Below, one piece after another: positions 20,901 through 33,700 of a stretch of 64,000 nucleotides of DNA. Under the pieces are notes generated by a model that was given only the letters and a program-made list of their open reading frames with translations, did not search any database and had not been told where the DNA came from. Both the position numbers and the translations under genes were made by a program. The stretch's first letter is position 1; every line of letters starts with the position of its first letter. The stretch is from Haliotis asinina. Its lineage: Eukaryota; Mollusca; Gastropoda; Lepetellida; Haliotidae. The stretch lies in NCBI RefSeq assembly GCF_037392515.1, contig NC_090280.1, positions 28,401,118-28,465,117 of the forward strand, written 5' to 3'.

Positions 20901-22205
20901 TTTGTGGAACAGCATGTGAGCCTTATAATTAGTTTTACTAGCGAAGGTTTTGTCACAGTCACTGACTTCACACTTGAAGCTTTTCACAACTTGATGAGTC
21001 TTGCTATGTTCCTTATAGTAGGGTTGGGTCTTAAAGCACTTGCCACAGATCTCGCACATGAATCGCCGATCCTCTGAGTGAAGTTGCTCATGCTGATGCA
21101 TGTTGGACTTGAGGGCGAAACTTTTTCCACAGATGGAACATGCATATGGCTTTTCACCAGAGTGACACCGTTCATGAGTGACAAGGAGACACTGGTTGAT
21201 GAAACCCTTGCCACAAAATGAACAGAAGTATTTTTTTCTTCCGGACCTCTTCCTCCAGAACTTCAGTGTTCCCTTTCTTATAGGAAAAGAATCATCATGA
21301 TCACTCTCATCTTCTAATGATCGTAATCGTGTCTTCATGAAATGTTCTGCTCGAGATGGGACTTTGGGCACTTGCCTTTCATTGAGGGGCACAAAGCTTT
21401 CATTCAAATATTCACCATTGTTCTCATGAGTTATGTCAGATTTCTTATTTTGAAGTATACAACTTGTTCTTGTGCTAGATTTTTCACAACCAGGGGTCAC
21501 CATAGTAGGCGAGTCTGAGCCATCAGAATGTTGCTCCATGTATTTCTTGGCCACCTGTTCTCTACAGCCTGCAACCACACTAAGCTGTTCTCTAACATCT
21601 GCAGCCACATCCTGCTGTTCTCTTGCACCTGAAGCCACATCCAGCTGTTCTGTGACACCTGCAGTCCCACCACGCTGTTCTGTAACACCTGCAACCACAC
21701 CACGCAGTTCTCTTGCACCTGGAGCCACATCATGCTGTTCTTTAACATGTGACTGCTGTTTTTTAGAACCTGGAACTACATTCTGCTGTTCTCTGGCATC
21801 TGGAACCACTTCCTGCTGTTCTCTAGCACTTGCAGTCACACGCTTTTGGTTTCTTGATCCCATAGCCACATCCTGTTGATAAGACCCAAACTGCCCCCCA
21901 CTCACTGCTTGTGATGCAGCATTGACGATAGCAGCTTTGGATGACTCTGGACAGCATGGAGTTTTATTTCTTTCTTCCTGTTGTGTCTGTCCAGATGCAC
22001 ATCTGGACATCTTTGTACTATTCCTGTGCACTTCATCATCAGTTGAAGTCATCATGTTTTGTCTGTCAAGGGATACTGGAATCCTGTCCTTCTTTGAAGA
22101 CAAACAAATCTTGCCATACTCAAACATGCTACACACATTTTTCTTCCTCTCTCGTGAACTCCTCCTAAGTGGTGCTGATGCCATCCTGACACAATTCTTG
22201 GACAT
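17931..22205 (-). CDS. Large C2H2 zinc-finger protein (about 25 fingers)
   Basis: A nuclear DNA-binding regulator by family. The frame is open from 22340, but a good acceptor (CATGTTTCAG, exon from 22281) makes the earlier ATG intronic; the first in-frame ATG after it is at 22205, giving MSKNCVRMASAPLRRSSRER. Residue positions counted from there: an N-terminal tail with 9-11 short repeats of the AREQQDVVPG type (~110-220), then about 20 C2H2 fingers (~325-930) with TGEKPY-like linkers in places and a few degenerate fingers. An acidic linker of diverged ~30-residue repeats (SVAAVDIGEVV type) follows, then five more fingers near the C-terminus. The last has Cys in place of the final His (HQKSPC). 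No KRAB, BTB or SCAN domain is seen. A short upstream frame (11 codons, ATG at 22276) precedes the start. Targets are unknown; the C-terminus ends ESNSYL. Confidence 0.9.
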   Translation of the reverse strand: MSKNCVRMASAPLRRSSRERKKNVCSMFEYGKICLSSKKDRIPVSLDRQNMMTSTDDEVHRNSTKMSRCASGQTQQEERNKTPCCPESSKAAIVNAASQAVSGGQFGSYQQDVAMGSRNQKRVTASAREQQEVVPDAREQQNVVPGSKKQQSHVKEQHDVAPGARELRGVVAGVTEQRGGTAGVTEQLDVASGAREQQDVAADVREQLSVVAGCREQVAKKYMEQHSDGSDSPTMVTPGCEKSSTRTSCILQNKKSDITHENNGEYLNESFVPLNERQVPKVPSRAEHFMKTRLRSLEDESDHDDSFPIRKGTLKFWRKRSGRKKYFCSFCGKGFINQCLLVTHERCHSGEKPYACSICGKSFALKSNMHQHEQLHSEDRRFMCEICGKCFKTQPYYKEHSKTHQVVKSFKCEVSDCDKTFASKTNYKAHMLFHKGEKPYDCKDCHKAFRRKQALRKHSLIHSGLEKFECLSCGKVFVHQDAYHAHIKLHDKKPFTCGVCKKFFASENERESHQVLHTRYPFYSCEFCHRSGMHFQELSKHLKKHGLQFLSNIKCPNCRRSFATQNIFNQHTAVMSLKCSACVMPLNSACMYYSHRNSHRNDRNVQHDHIFGHVCDICGKDFQKMSLLKNHKLIHGETRFRCDTCGKESKTKPCHMAHVKTHSGLKPFCCEICGKYFVSLTNLQNHQLIHTGEKPHGCLICHKSFRTRAMLREHGNVHCNEKHFKCEQCGKEYTSRTNYINHLNVHKGQRNYECELCGKKFFAKYVMRKHMQIHTGQKNYQCDFCGKKFIQHGNWLIHRRSHTGERPHRCEQCPAGFVNSSQLKSHRRRVHDMKKEEMCDKCFKHFYDRKGLLSHMKNIHVRKENGEIFSCNECGKLFVFKENYCAHAGVCKVSQKPFPSLQPSILQRVLRTVYSKASVSSCGEKGDTGSNQTGQLLQEKDFLFQFESLTARKDKGLEDQGREHCHTSLQQAIQQFQIHSLPCVEDNSDGLTGENIEIIEISESVIEADLSNPKVEMRDENTSVAAVVIGDVVRGTDIGGTEMREGVSVAAIDISEVVADTKITGTEMSAEASVAAVDIGEVVDTDKDEAEGREKAYIAVVDTGEVIVDADIDVTEVEVSDALMQSTRPETEVTLESVVPESTVQPLQRSLAEKCPENGRSVHVAHSEKSMGNANTESLYPLDHFDIVNESKHRPTTEETGTKFVQETNDTESTGSCGGAVKVTKPTASWIMREGSSMFQCSLCKKVLISQREARLHEKVHQAHLLYQCSLCGARFGTAATLTNHLQAHCQVQGHPKNTVIDGGRSGDIHEGCLSEISRIQTYFCDVCNKRFSFFGLYRLHTDSHRLSCCFKCYKCGQIFQDRRRFECHIQSHSQKRYKCKACGKMFSMKVVLKIHQKSPCGHGFSPACQKPYPKDVPESNSYL

Positions 22206-23300
22206 TTCTTCCCCCTCACAGAATCTCGCATTCAACCCTAAAGCTAATGGCTTGTCTGTGACAGCTGTAGCACCATGACTCCTGAAACATGGACAAACAC
22301 CCTTATCAAATTGTTGCAAACTATAATGACAGAGTACCATGGGGAAACATTTGGTCTTCAGTAACCTATGCCTGTGATCATGACTGGTTGATCAGGCTCA
22401 TTGACTTTATTCACTCATATCATTGTATCCTAATTGCATAGAATGATGCTTCTGCTGAAGATCACAGGCCTGTCTGGTTCAGACTCAATTATCTACAGCA
22501 TACCACCATATAGGTGGGATATTGCTGCATGTGGCACTCTTGTATGATATTTATATAGTGCACATATCCATGCAACTAGTGCTTGTTCAAGGCAAACAAC
22601 AAACAATAAATGACAATCTAAGTATGCGCTATTAATCATATATTATTTCTTTAATTCATCCAAAAAAGTAAATTTATAATTCATGAAGTTGCTGTCATGC
22701 CAGTCTTGTTGTATTAACTCAAACTGTTAGTCTTGGGGTCATGCTTAACATAGCCAAAGTTGATGGAAGTCCTAAAGGTCTGTTGTGTTAATGTTGTGTC
22801 TACTGAAGCTCAGTTGTCTAGTGCCAATAGGTTTAACTGCAGATTATGTAAATTTTTGTGAAAAGATTTCTGCCTGTAGCCCACATGATCATTTTATGCC
22901 TAAAATAGATATTATTTTGTTTATTACAAACTGACATGCATACCTCACCCTAAATACACATTCGGCAGGAACTGATATAAAAACAGTCAGTCCATTCGTT
23001 GAACTTATTTCAGTGTTGGAATATTCCCCAGCAGCAATGTAAAAAGAGGGGGTAAATTGAGGGTATGAGATGGGAGAATGCAGATCTGTTCAAGTTGACT
23101 GTAAATAAGGTCACGTGTATTCCAAACACTTACTGTTGCGTGTCAAGTTGAGCACGTTGCGAGTAAGGCGCAAGTGGCTCGTTATGCCATGGGTAGAAAC
23201 CAGTTTACACATTATAGCCGAGCAACTGCATGGCATTGTGGTTTAGTGATTCCATGTCAAAACATAAGTTCTTGCTGGTCACCATTCACTCAATTCGTGA
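22206..23300. other. Upstream region of the zinc-finger gene with an old SINE copy
   Basis: 22206-22281 is the likely 5' untranslated part of the zinc-finger coding exon, and 22282 onward is intron or promoter on the minus strand. An old + strand relative of the abalone-type SINE is visible at about 22373-22545 (ACTGGTTGATCAGGCTCATT, CCATATAGGTGGGATATTGC). No other gene seen. Confidence 0.45.
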
Positions 23301-23865
23301 TTTCAAGGGGAGGTAATTTAAGTCGGTTATAATCCGGACAGTACGGAATTTGCTTAGGTATGGAATACCAACAGCGGAAAAAATCTTCTTTCTTCGACTT
23401 ATGCCTGAGAATAAAAGACGTGGAAAGGCAAAAATAAATTTTCATTCTTTACCTTGAGGTGTTGTTTTCTTATGTAATACTTTGATCTGTTTAATTCCTC
23501 TAGCAAATGTTTCTATAGTAAATGCAAATAAAAGTTTACATTTAAAAATATCTGCAACCATAATATTTTATCTGCAGGAATAGTATTTTGCACCAGATTT
23601 TGAAAATCAGTGTCACCAAGTAGAAATATGATAATAATTTTATCATCATCGATCTTTTGCCCGCAAGTTGACAAATCAATCTGATGAAGTTGACTTCCAT
23701 AAATCTTGCTTTTCTTACGCATTCCACTTCTGTGTGTTCTTCAAAGATTCTACAGTCTACATCGAGTATATATCAGTGACACTTTCATAAAACCGTAATC
23801 CAGGACCAAGACACCTTTACTAAGGGCTCTTCACAACACGCCAGGAGGTACAAGTGAAGATGAAG
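23301..23865. promoter_or_regulatory. Putative divergent promoter region and 5' untranslated exon of AMPD2
   Basis: The zinc-finger gene reads left and AMPD2 reads right from this interval. A likely AMPD2 leader exon ends at the donor GATGAAG/GTAAGATG (23865). Its start and the transcription start sites cannot be fixed from sequence alone. No clear TATA box is assigned. Shared promoter use is inference from the head-to-head layout. Confidence 0.35.
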
Positions 23866-24733
23866 GTAAGATGCATAGTTATGGAAAAAAATGACCACTT
23901 AACTTTCAGTTGTCGTTAATTACTAATGAACATGGGCTTACATTGTGTAACCTTTGCTGGGATGTGAACCATTAACGAATTATGTCGTAACTGATCAATA
24001 TAAATTGTTAAAATGTGTGTTTATTGTATCGGCCATATACTTGTCTGGGGATTTCGTGCATGCGGTTTAACCAGACGCCATGACAAAATCTGATCACTCA
24101 CTCTCTATATATCAATATATGTAGCCTGACCTTCACGCAAAGCGCACGAGTACATGACGTGCATATCGTTTATCACACGTATCGAACCAAGCTGACCGGT
24201 CCTACATATTTTTATTTTTGTTGCATGTACACTTTCTTGCAGTAAGTACATTCCTACGCAGAATCCATAATTCTCCACATATAATACGTAATTGTTTCAG
24301 GGAAGTTTCAGTGATATTTCTAGACACAACTGGTTTTGTGGGAACCATCCGTGTCGCTTACTTTTGATCCAGTTTCCGTAATTAAAGGCACAGAGAAGTT
24401 TCCGTACAAATTATGTGGGGATCAATCATTGTGAAAAATGTGTATTTTGTGTTGATATACCTAGCAACAGAAGAAATTCAAAAGAGTTATAATTATTCAA
24501 AGCATTTTTTTAGATTAAGATTTCTTTCCACTTTCTTGTTTTTTATTTGCTTCAAATGGGATTTGTAAATTATGGGTTAAAATATGCATACAAGATATAT
24601 AACTTGTCCCCGATGACAGTTTCAGACTCGCAGACGATATTGCGTTGAACGATCATGTTTGATACATGTTATGAATGAACTGAGCTGAATCTGTCACATT
24701 AAGTACTGTTCCTTATATTTGTGGTATTTTTAG

Positions 24734-24799
24734 ATACTATGGAACTTCCAATCGAAGGGAATGAGTTAGACGAGGAGTCGAAAAAGCGAGGAGCTGCAG
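24734..24799 (+). CDS. AMPD2: AMPD2 exon 1 (first coding exon)
   Basis: Acceptor GTGGTATTTTTAG, then ATG at 24739 giving [20 protein letters not shown], donor GCAG/GTAATC, phase 1. Family N-termini vary, so this start is supported mainly by the splice phase, which fits exon 2 exactly. Confidence 0.7.
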
Positions 24800-27700
24800 G
24801 TAATCATTACTTTGATTCTGAAAGAATCCGATTTCTGTCAGGGTCTCGAGGCGCACGCACCACTGAAAGATAACTGCAGTGAATCCACTTGGATGCTTGA
24901 TTGCATTTGTTTCATTCGAATGCGTTTTAGGCATGTGTTTCTTCGCTGTTTGTAGTTTATTTAGGAGGAACTTGTATTATCGTGCTTTCTAAGGGTAAGC
25001 GTGCTAAGTGCTTGTCAATATGGCAGCCTGTCATTGTTATCAGCTGATCCTGTTGACTTCATCCGGTGTGGTTCGAATAATTCCGGAATTAACACTGCAC
25101 GAATATTTCTCTGATCACGGTTTGTGTTTAGTAGGAATCAGATACCAGTAATATTTTGCAGATATTAAAATTATTCAACCAGAGTGAAATTAAGGGAAAT
25201 AAATACCATATCATGCAATTTTACTGTATACATAGATAATATATATTTTCCCTCGGTATAGGACCATCTCCTAATCCTATTCTCGCGGTAAGCACATTTT
25301 ATGCCGAGAATGCTGATGCGTGATACTTAGTGGTTGTTTACATCACTGACCGATTACTAGGAAGTGTCCCAAGTCTGTGAATGTTCAAAATTTTTCAATG
25401 TAATGGATATTCATCAGTTTTTACCAACTTTGAAAAATCGTAACTTCCTTACACTTATCAACGTTACATTCTTGTTATGCTGCGTGAATGGGTGACGCCT
25501 CGTCAAGTCAGTGACTGATGACCTTGTTTTTCATGGATCAAGCAGTTGATAGATGCATATTGTTGGACTGTAAATTGTCTTCTTGTATATTTAGTAAGAC
25601 CAACTTCAGTTACTATCAAACTGCATATAAATATTTACTCTATTACCAAGTGTTACCTGTTTCTTGTGACAGACTATACCTTAATCCCCATTGTTAACTA
25701 GTTGGTCATGGCCTGGTGGCTCCAGACTCTAAACAATAGATGAGGGCAATATGAGGTGTCCCTGACCCATTGATCAAATGCAGCAGTGACAATTATGTAT
25801 CATCTGACTCAAGTGTGCAAATACCTGAGTCCATGTAAACAAATGTTCTAGTCTGAAAGTCTGTGAACACACATATTCATAACAGAGTCTGAAATTTCAA
25901 TAACACAATTAGTTTCTATGATGAGAGACATCTATGAGTGTCTGTTTAGACAGCTTCTACAGTATGTACAGCTTGATGGTTACCAAAGTCGGAAAGTCGG
26001 TGCAGATGGTATTTATAGCACTAAACACTCAGTAAGACAGTTTACAGTCCAACAAAATTCATTACAATGTTGAAGTATTCAGTGGGTGTCCTGACACCAG
26101 TGATCAACAAGTTCTCTTTTATGATTTTCTCATCATGTTGTTTGATGGTGTTTCCAATGTCTTCTTGTTATGGCTTGATCAAGTCTTGGTCCCACTGTGG
26201 TGAAACGGTTCCACACTTCTCTGCAGTCAGCTCTGACTGTGGCCTTCATCTTCTGCATGACCTCTTGGATGGCTATCTTGTTCTCAGCTGAAGGGTGATT
26301 GTGTTGAGGAAGAGGTGTTGCTACTGCTAGACACATATTAGATGATCCTGCGCACTAAACGCATTTGTGACAAGAGAGGTGGTACAACGAACTGGGCGAG
26401 TACACTTGGCTGCTACAGGTAGCTTGAAGATTATGCACGTGCAATACATGCTAACCGTGACATGAAATCAATATTGCTACTAATTAACACCTGTCTCGCT
26501 ATTGTGAAACACCAGTCTCACTACAAAATTATGGGATAAAAATATTTCCCGCTTGCTACTCTGATTTAGCCACCACCATTCAGTAACAGATAACTTTTAA
26601 CATATTAAAAAGTTAAATGAAACACAATTAACTATATGTAGTTATTATCTATTTAATATTTAGCAGACGAAAAGTCAACTTTACCCATTAAAACAACACC
26701 GCATATTCCCTCGAATGATAAGACTGCAATTTCAGGCATAAGATACTGATATTCCATGCTAACCTTTAGTTAAGACGAAGACAAATAGATGATTGGGGCA
26801 TTGACAAGCATTTTAGATATTCAACAATTTTGTTAAACAAACCCCAGGAAAATGTCATTTGCTTCGTGAAATGGATCGGTGGTCCTAAACATATTTGCTC
26901 AGTATATTGTGTTGATTCAATTCGTTGTGATTGTACCTGTTCCCAAATTGAGTGTGCTATAATATTTCATGCGTGAAACGCACAGGGAAAATGAACTTCT
27001 CGATATTTATCAGACAACCTGTCTCCCTCTTGTTTCAAGTGGATCGTTCTGTGGGGCGTTCCCAAGTATGCAAATTGGGGTCATTTGTCAGGTCGTGGAT
27101 CATCTTATATGTGTTTACCAGTAGAATACCATTGCAAATCATAACTCTGGCTGTGCAGTCTTTTTTGCATCTTTCCCAGTGTGTGAAATATGAAGTCTCA
27201 ACTTCACTCAGAATTTGAAATGTTTTAGAAATATATCTACGTTACCCTGAACACTGCCATTTTGGAATGACCATTTGTGATTCAGATGAGCTATTTGTGT
27301 CAAAATGATAAGCTATCATTACATCCCAGTAGTTTATTTGTTTTATTTGTCACCAGTGACACTAACTAAAACAGACCAGAGTCCTACATCTACAGTCCAG
27401 TGACCTAATCCTGTATACCATGGATGAGACTTTTCCATGAGTCCACAGAATTTAGGGCATTTGATCGCTCTGGTGTCATTCATGACATATATTATATTGT
27501 TTCAATTAATATGACCCCAAAGATGTCCAACCCATTTTCCTCTTATTTTTTCACTCCTACCCATTGTCATCCCCTACATTCAGACGTGGGGAAAGTGAGG
27601 TTAAACCAATTTACTCATATCTGGTAATTGTTTTCCATGTGTGTGGCTAGGATTTGTCAATGATTCTACTCTAAGTGACCTTCATAGACCGATTTGGAAA

Positions 27701-30700
27701 AGAAATGCTGTGTCCTATTAATTTCTTAAAGTTCCAGTTTTCTTTGCTTCTGAGGCATAATAATGATAAAATATAGTATTGCATTAAGTGCACGAAATGT
27801 AAGAGTCTAGATTGGAGTAGAAAATCTGAATACTCCTCAACTTGTAAGATCAGATTGTCACATGGAGCAAATAACTGTTGACGCTGGAGAAACATTAAGA
27901 ATACTTAATACCATTACAACTGTTCCAGTGTTTTGAAATTAAGATAGATCTAATGGTCTTTTAATATTCGAACCCCTTAAATCGTAAATAATTTTTTAGG
28001 TTAATGATTCAGTCGCTGTTATTTATAGGTCACTGAATGTTTCAGAGTAGATACACCTTGCGAACATCAGTGTTGTAGCTTAGACATCAGCAGTGTTAGC
28101 ATAACGATTGGTGGTAGCCTCATGTCTGGTATAGCTGAAGTGTAAAGCAAAGTTGCTGACTCATCACTTTCTCAGCAATATGGGTCAGTTATAAGATGAC
28201 CGACACATCCACTCCCAGGTAGTGTGTTTCTTTACCCAGAGGACTGTAATCCATACAAAGCACCACACTAGTGTTCCCCTTGACACAGAAAACCTGCATA
28301 TTATTATTATTAGTTGAAAAGTGAGTATTTTTCTAAATTGTTTGACCCCAAAGTTTGATTGTGACTCCACTCAAAATTTTAGAGAGTCAGTCTGATCCCC
28401 AAATAAAAATGTCTAGGGGAGACCCTGCCATACTTTAATGTCCTTGATAATATGTTTTTCACCATAGCACTGTATCTACAAGATTATGTGAAATTTACCT
28501 TTCTTTCTTTCTTTGTATGAAATTCAGTCTGAATTTAGTTTGAGAAACATGTTCTGTGAGATAGTGTATACCTTTTCTCTGACAACAAATACATGGAAAT
28601 ATGTAAATCAGGAATGTTTTTCTATTGTTACAAGAATCTGTATAATATCTAAGCATAACCCACTATCTCAAACTGAAATAATTCTTGAACATTTGTTAGA
28701 AAATAAGAAAAATGTAGTCATCATGTGTGGTAGGTATTTTGCTTGTGATAAGAGTTCAATATTTGGTCTGCAGGAAAAGATGGTGTATTTCTCACAATTT
28801 TTAGCACAATGTTCTTTTTCATGCCAAGAGCAAAAGTTCCACTTCCAAAGTTTAAGATCGATTGGATCATTGGATGAAGAGTTATTTACAAAAATAACCG
28901 AGTCCACATGCATTTCATGCCAAAGTTACTGTACACAACTAATCCAGTTATTACTAAAGTACTGGCTTAGTCAAGCTGTCTTGTGTTTCATTGACAAAAT
29001 GCACTTTAAAGAAGAGTAGGGCTTATCACATGAATATGAAGAAAGTAATCACATCTTTATGTGGAGCTTATAATGTTGATTAACTAAGCCTACCAGACCA
29101 AAAGATATTTTGTCGAGAGCCACAAACCAAGAGAGGAGGTGGGCAGGAGGGTATTTTAGGTAAGAATAAAATGTGCACTTGCAAGAGGTTCATTAATAAA
29201 TCATGGTAATAGTGGATTACCTGTTTGATTCCAGTCATGTAGATTTGAGCTCATGAATTGATTGTCTGTTCCAGACACATTTACATGTTTAATGTTGTTA
29301 AAACGGCCTGTAAGGCATTGTACTGCACTCTCATCAGTTGACATTGTCAACTTCAAGCAGGCCTGCCAGAGGACAACATTTTTTCTGCAACTGGAATATA
29401 ACAGTTAATTTTCAAGTATGACTTTCATTTCTTAAATAATTTTGTCACACAAATTATTTGTTTATTTTGGTCTGTTACATATAAATTCATGTAACTGTGA
29501 GATCATTATGTTTTTCCATTAATATTTATCATTCGACAATTATACTGTACAGTGTGCAAAATAGTTTCCAAATTTGGCACGCCAGATGGAATAGATATGC
29601 CTGACAGTTACAACTCAACCTAATAATTCACAATTCATGTGTTCAAATGTTGATTTTCATCATTATGCTGCTAATATGCCAAATATTTTCATTTATGAGT
29701 TTATTGTAAGGGAACAAGTTGGAGAAAGTGATATATTTACAAAATGACCTCATGAACATTCACTAGCCAGTCGGAATAGTTACAGTGGAGATTTACTGGC
29801 CTGACGTCACTTCCACTAGCTACAGGCTAGTGCGCCAGTGGCTGTTTTGCACATAGCATTGATATATGGCAGAATCACTGGACTAACATTCCATCATGTC
29901 ACCTAGCTGGAATAATGCTGAGTTGGGTCTTACATTTGTTGGTGGAAAGCTGGATAAGTCATATCTTCGAAATCCTTTCTTTGATGTGGTTTCTATTTGG
30001 AAAAGCTCAGACAATATCATTATGTTTTCCAGAGGTGATGTCACCAATGTTTTCTCCCACAAGAATCAAATTCCCGAAACACATTCACACTGATGTTGAT
30101 GACAAACTACAGGCACTAGCAGATTCCATTTTGAACAGAAGTCAGATTGGTAATGAACAGGTCAGCCGCCAGGTGACTGCCCCATATGAAGTGCCGGAAT
30201 ACCCAATTGAAGAGAAGGAGAACAGAAGCTACTTTGAGCGACAATTCAGTCACAGGTCAGTTATTTTCTGTTGAATTTTGTCATGTCAAGTACTCATGAC
30301 TCTGTCACTGATAGTCACATAATGATATGATTTCTTTCTATCTGATTCATCTGAAGATCCAGGTTAGAACTGCTTGACATGAGAGGCACCTAACATGATC
30401 GGGTATTGAGGCTTGCTGACTTGATTGATGCATGTCTTTTTATCCCAATTACGTAGAACGATGCTCATGATGTTGATCATTTGATTGTCCAGACTCTGTT
30501 ATTTACAGACTGCCAGCTGGAATATTAGTGTAATTAGTAAACAAACCTAAAACCTGTTAAGCCAACAAACCAATCATTTACTGACTTACACTCCTTCCAA
30601 CCAAGCTGTTTGAATACTGGCTAAAGTTACAGTCTAAAGTCTGGACAAGGACAGGCAGCCACACACATGCATGTAGCTTTGCTGGTTGACAGAAATAATC

Positions 30701-33700
30701 TTGAATGTTAGGGTAAACCCTGTTTCCCCTAAACATGCCGACATTGTACCACACAATCAAGTCACTTGATTGCAGTAACTTTTGTTCCAGGAAAGGAACA
30801 TGCCAGGTTAAATCTTGTCCACCACATGCCTGTTTTTCATTCCTTTCCTTTGACTGTCAACTCTTTTGTAGGTATGGATTTGATGAAATTGGATTTTGTA
30901 TTTTCTGTGAGTCACAGGATTGTCTTATCTAGGCTTCATTATTTACTGACTGCTATCGTATTGCTGGAATATGTTCAGTGTTCACCTGTCACATTGGCTA
31001 AATGTGCCATTTGGCAGATGAAGTCAGCATGTTTCTCTAATAGTAAATAATGCATTTCTCTCAGTAATACTTACTATCAGCACTTGCGGAAGCTACCAGA
31101 TAATTTATTCCTCAAAAAGATTATTTTTTTTATTAGAATATTAAGATAAAAACTTTGAATTAATTAATGCAATGTTGCATTAAATCTAATCCCGTGCCCT
31201 CTGCTGGCCGAACATTATTTTAAGCAAAGCCCATAGAATTATGTCCCTTGGAGTGCTCTTTACAAATATTCTACACATAACTTGTGATTGAAACCAGTTT
31301 GGAAAACACTGACAACACCTCATGCTAAAGTTTTCAATGTAGCAACTGTTTACAAGAGTTCTCCATCAGGAAACGTGTGTCGAAGTTTCAATTATTGATT
31401 TCAGGCAATACAGATAATAAGGTTTTGATTGTATCATTAGGAAGCTAAAGTGAGTACATATGTTCAGTTATACAGTAATTAAGGCCAAACTATTGTCAAA
31501 AATGTGTGAAATTGTGCCTTTAATTATCATGTGTTTCCTTAACATATTGTTTAAGACAAATTTAAAAAAAGAATTGATTCTGGTGTTTAAAGCACATAAA
31601 TAGCTAATTGTTAAATGTCTGTCAGTGTACCATTCATGCATATTACTAAAGGGAACAATGAAAACCACGTGATCATGAGAACTGAGTCTCACTTTGTTGG
31701 AGCTTACTGAAGTGTGAAGAGGATGTATTTTACTTTATGCATATTATATGGTATTATTATATAAATGTCATTGGATTGTGAAAGTCAGTCCATTGATGTT
31801 TACCATACGTATTACCTTGTACAGACAACCCAGACTAGTATGTACAGTCGTCCTTGTTGCACAAGGAGAAACAAAGTGGAGAGTTTACATATGTAAGTAA
31901 TATCATTTATGTGATGGAATCATTCCTTCAACTGTAGGTTTCACTGAAATGGTAAATGGTTTGGGTTTGCATTCCTGTGAGTTTTCCTGCCACTGTTAGA
32001 TGGGATGCTATCGCTGAAATACTGTTAGAAGATGAGTTTTGTCTGATGTCAGTCATCATTATTGGTACATTTTAGTTTTCCTGATAAAAGATGTGTTTTG
32101 TCTGACATTAATCTATGGCAAAACATCTTTCAGTTGGTTAGCCCCAATTGACAGCTCATCATTACTTGTAGATATAGCGTCATTATATGGATTATTATCA
32201 TCTTACTGAGTTTCGCTAGACTTGGCTAAAGTTTAATGGTAAAAGTTGCTTTATCGGATACTTTGATTAGGACAATGTTTCCCCCTGTTTACAAGCTGTA
32301 TGTACACAAACAGAGACTACACCACTGCAACAATTTTCATGCAACAAAACCAAGCAGTGACCCTCTCTGTATTGTACCATCATTGAACCAGCATTATTTG
32401 TATCAGTGGTGATAGGTCTTGAATATGTATTTTTGACATATGAAGAGCATTGCTCCAGCTAAATTTTCAAGCATTTATTTACTCAGATGTCTGTTTATGT
32501 AAGAGTAATTGCATTTTTGAGGAGTAACTAGCATTTTGTATACTCCCACTAGTTTAAAGAATTGAGGACTTTTACACAGAATTTTTTTATCCTCATTGGG
32601 TACTTAACTCTTCTAATATATAAATATAAATGGACTCAACAAACTGAAAGTTTTTGTATTTGTCTCGTAGCCAAACATTTGACAACCATTTCTAAATATT
32701 CAACATGGAAATCCTGTAACTATTAGAGTAAACCGTGGACAGCGGCTACGGCTATAACAGTATTTGTATATATATTGGCATTGCCTACCATTAGCTAATC
32801 CTTTGTAGAGTTCGTGCTATGAGGAATCATACGCAAATCAGTTTAGTTCATTGAGTAATGTACACAATATATTATAGACCTATTGAGTTTTAAGTGATTC
32901 TTATGCATTTTTTGTACCCCCCAGATTTGTAATTAATTTAGTAAATGTCTTTTTTTATTGTGTAATATATGCAAATACGTGCCTTGTTTGGAGCTGTGGA
33001 AGTAGTGAAAAGTCTGAGCAGTTAATTTGAAATAGCATTGCAATTGTCCTGCCCTCAGAGTGAAATGATCTATCTATTTGTGAAGCAAATAAGGGACCAT
33101 TTGAAAGTGCATATTTCTCCATACTTTCCCATAAGTAGTTTTCCCTTATTTGTTTTCTTCAGTATACATGCAAAATTCAGTTTGTCAATGTAAGACTACT
33201 AAAAGTTCTGTAATTTTACTTGACATTCTCTTGGGAGATCTTGACCTGTAGCATCTGGTGCCCATTTCCAAACTGTCTAGATTTAGTAGTAAACTACTTT
33301 AAGTATGCATATATTGCAATACTGATTCAAGATGTGCCTGTTTATATTCTAGGCCTCTCACATAAAATATGGTGTTCAAAAGTTAGTTTTGATATGACTG
33401 CAGTGCATTAGTGAGTTTCTTAGCATACACGAGCAGGTTCAAGATCTTGTTCCATGTTTATGAATTCTGTCTGAAGATAATCTCATCATTATGATGAGAC
33501 ATGATGAAAGGTTGATTGATGCGTATCCCATGCCTGTGTGAACCTTATACATCCTGAGTGTTGCTTGTGTGATTGACTATTCCTGTTTGCTGTTTCAGGT
33601 TACCCGCTAATGTCCTCAATTTTAATATCACAGAGTGAGTTTGATCATGCATGACTGTATTTTGTACATAGATGTAGACAGTATTTTATTTTGTATTTTG

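Noticed and set aside
18679-22278. Several + strand frames of 100-200 codons rich in Ser/Thr
   Set aside because: They mirror the zinc-finger gene on the other strand, whose finger codons and repeats leave the complement open.
28513-29019. 168-codon + strand frame in AMPD2 intron 1
   Set aside because: No recognisable motif, composition like the surrounding AT-rich intron, no good exon boundaries. Kept only as a note.
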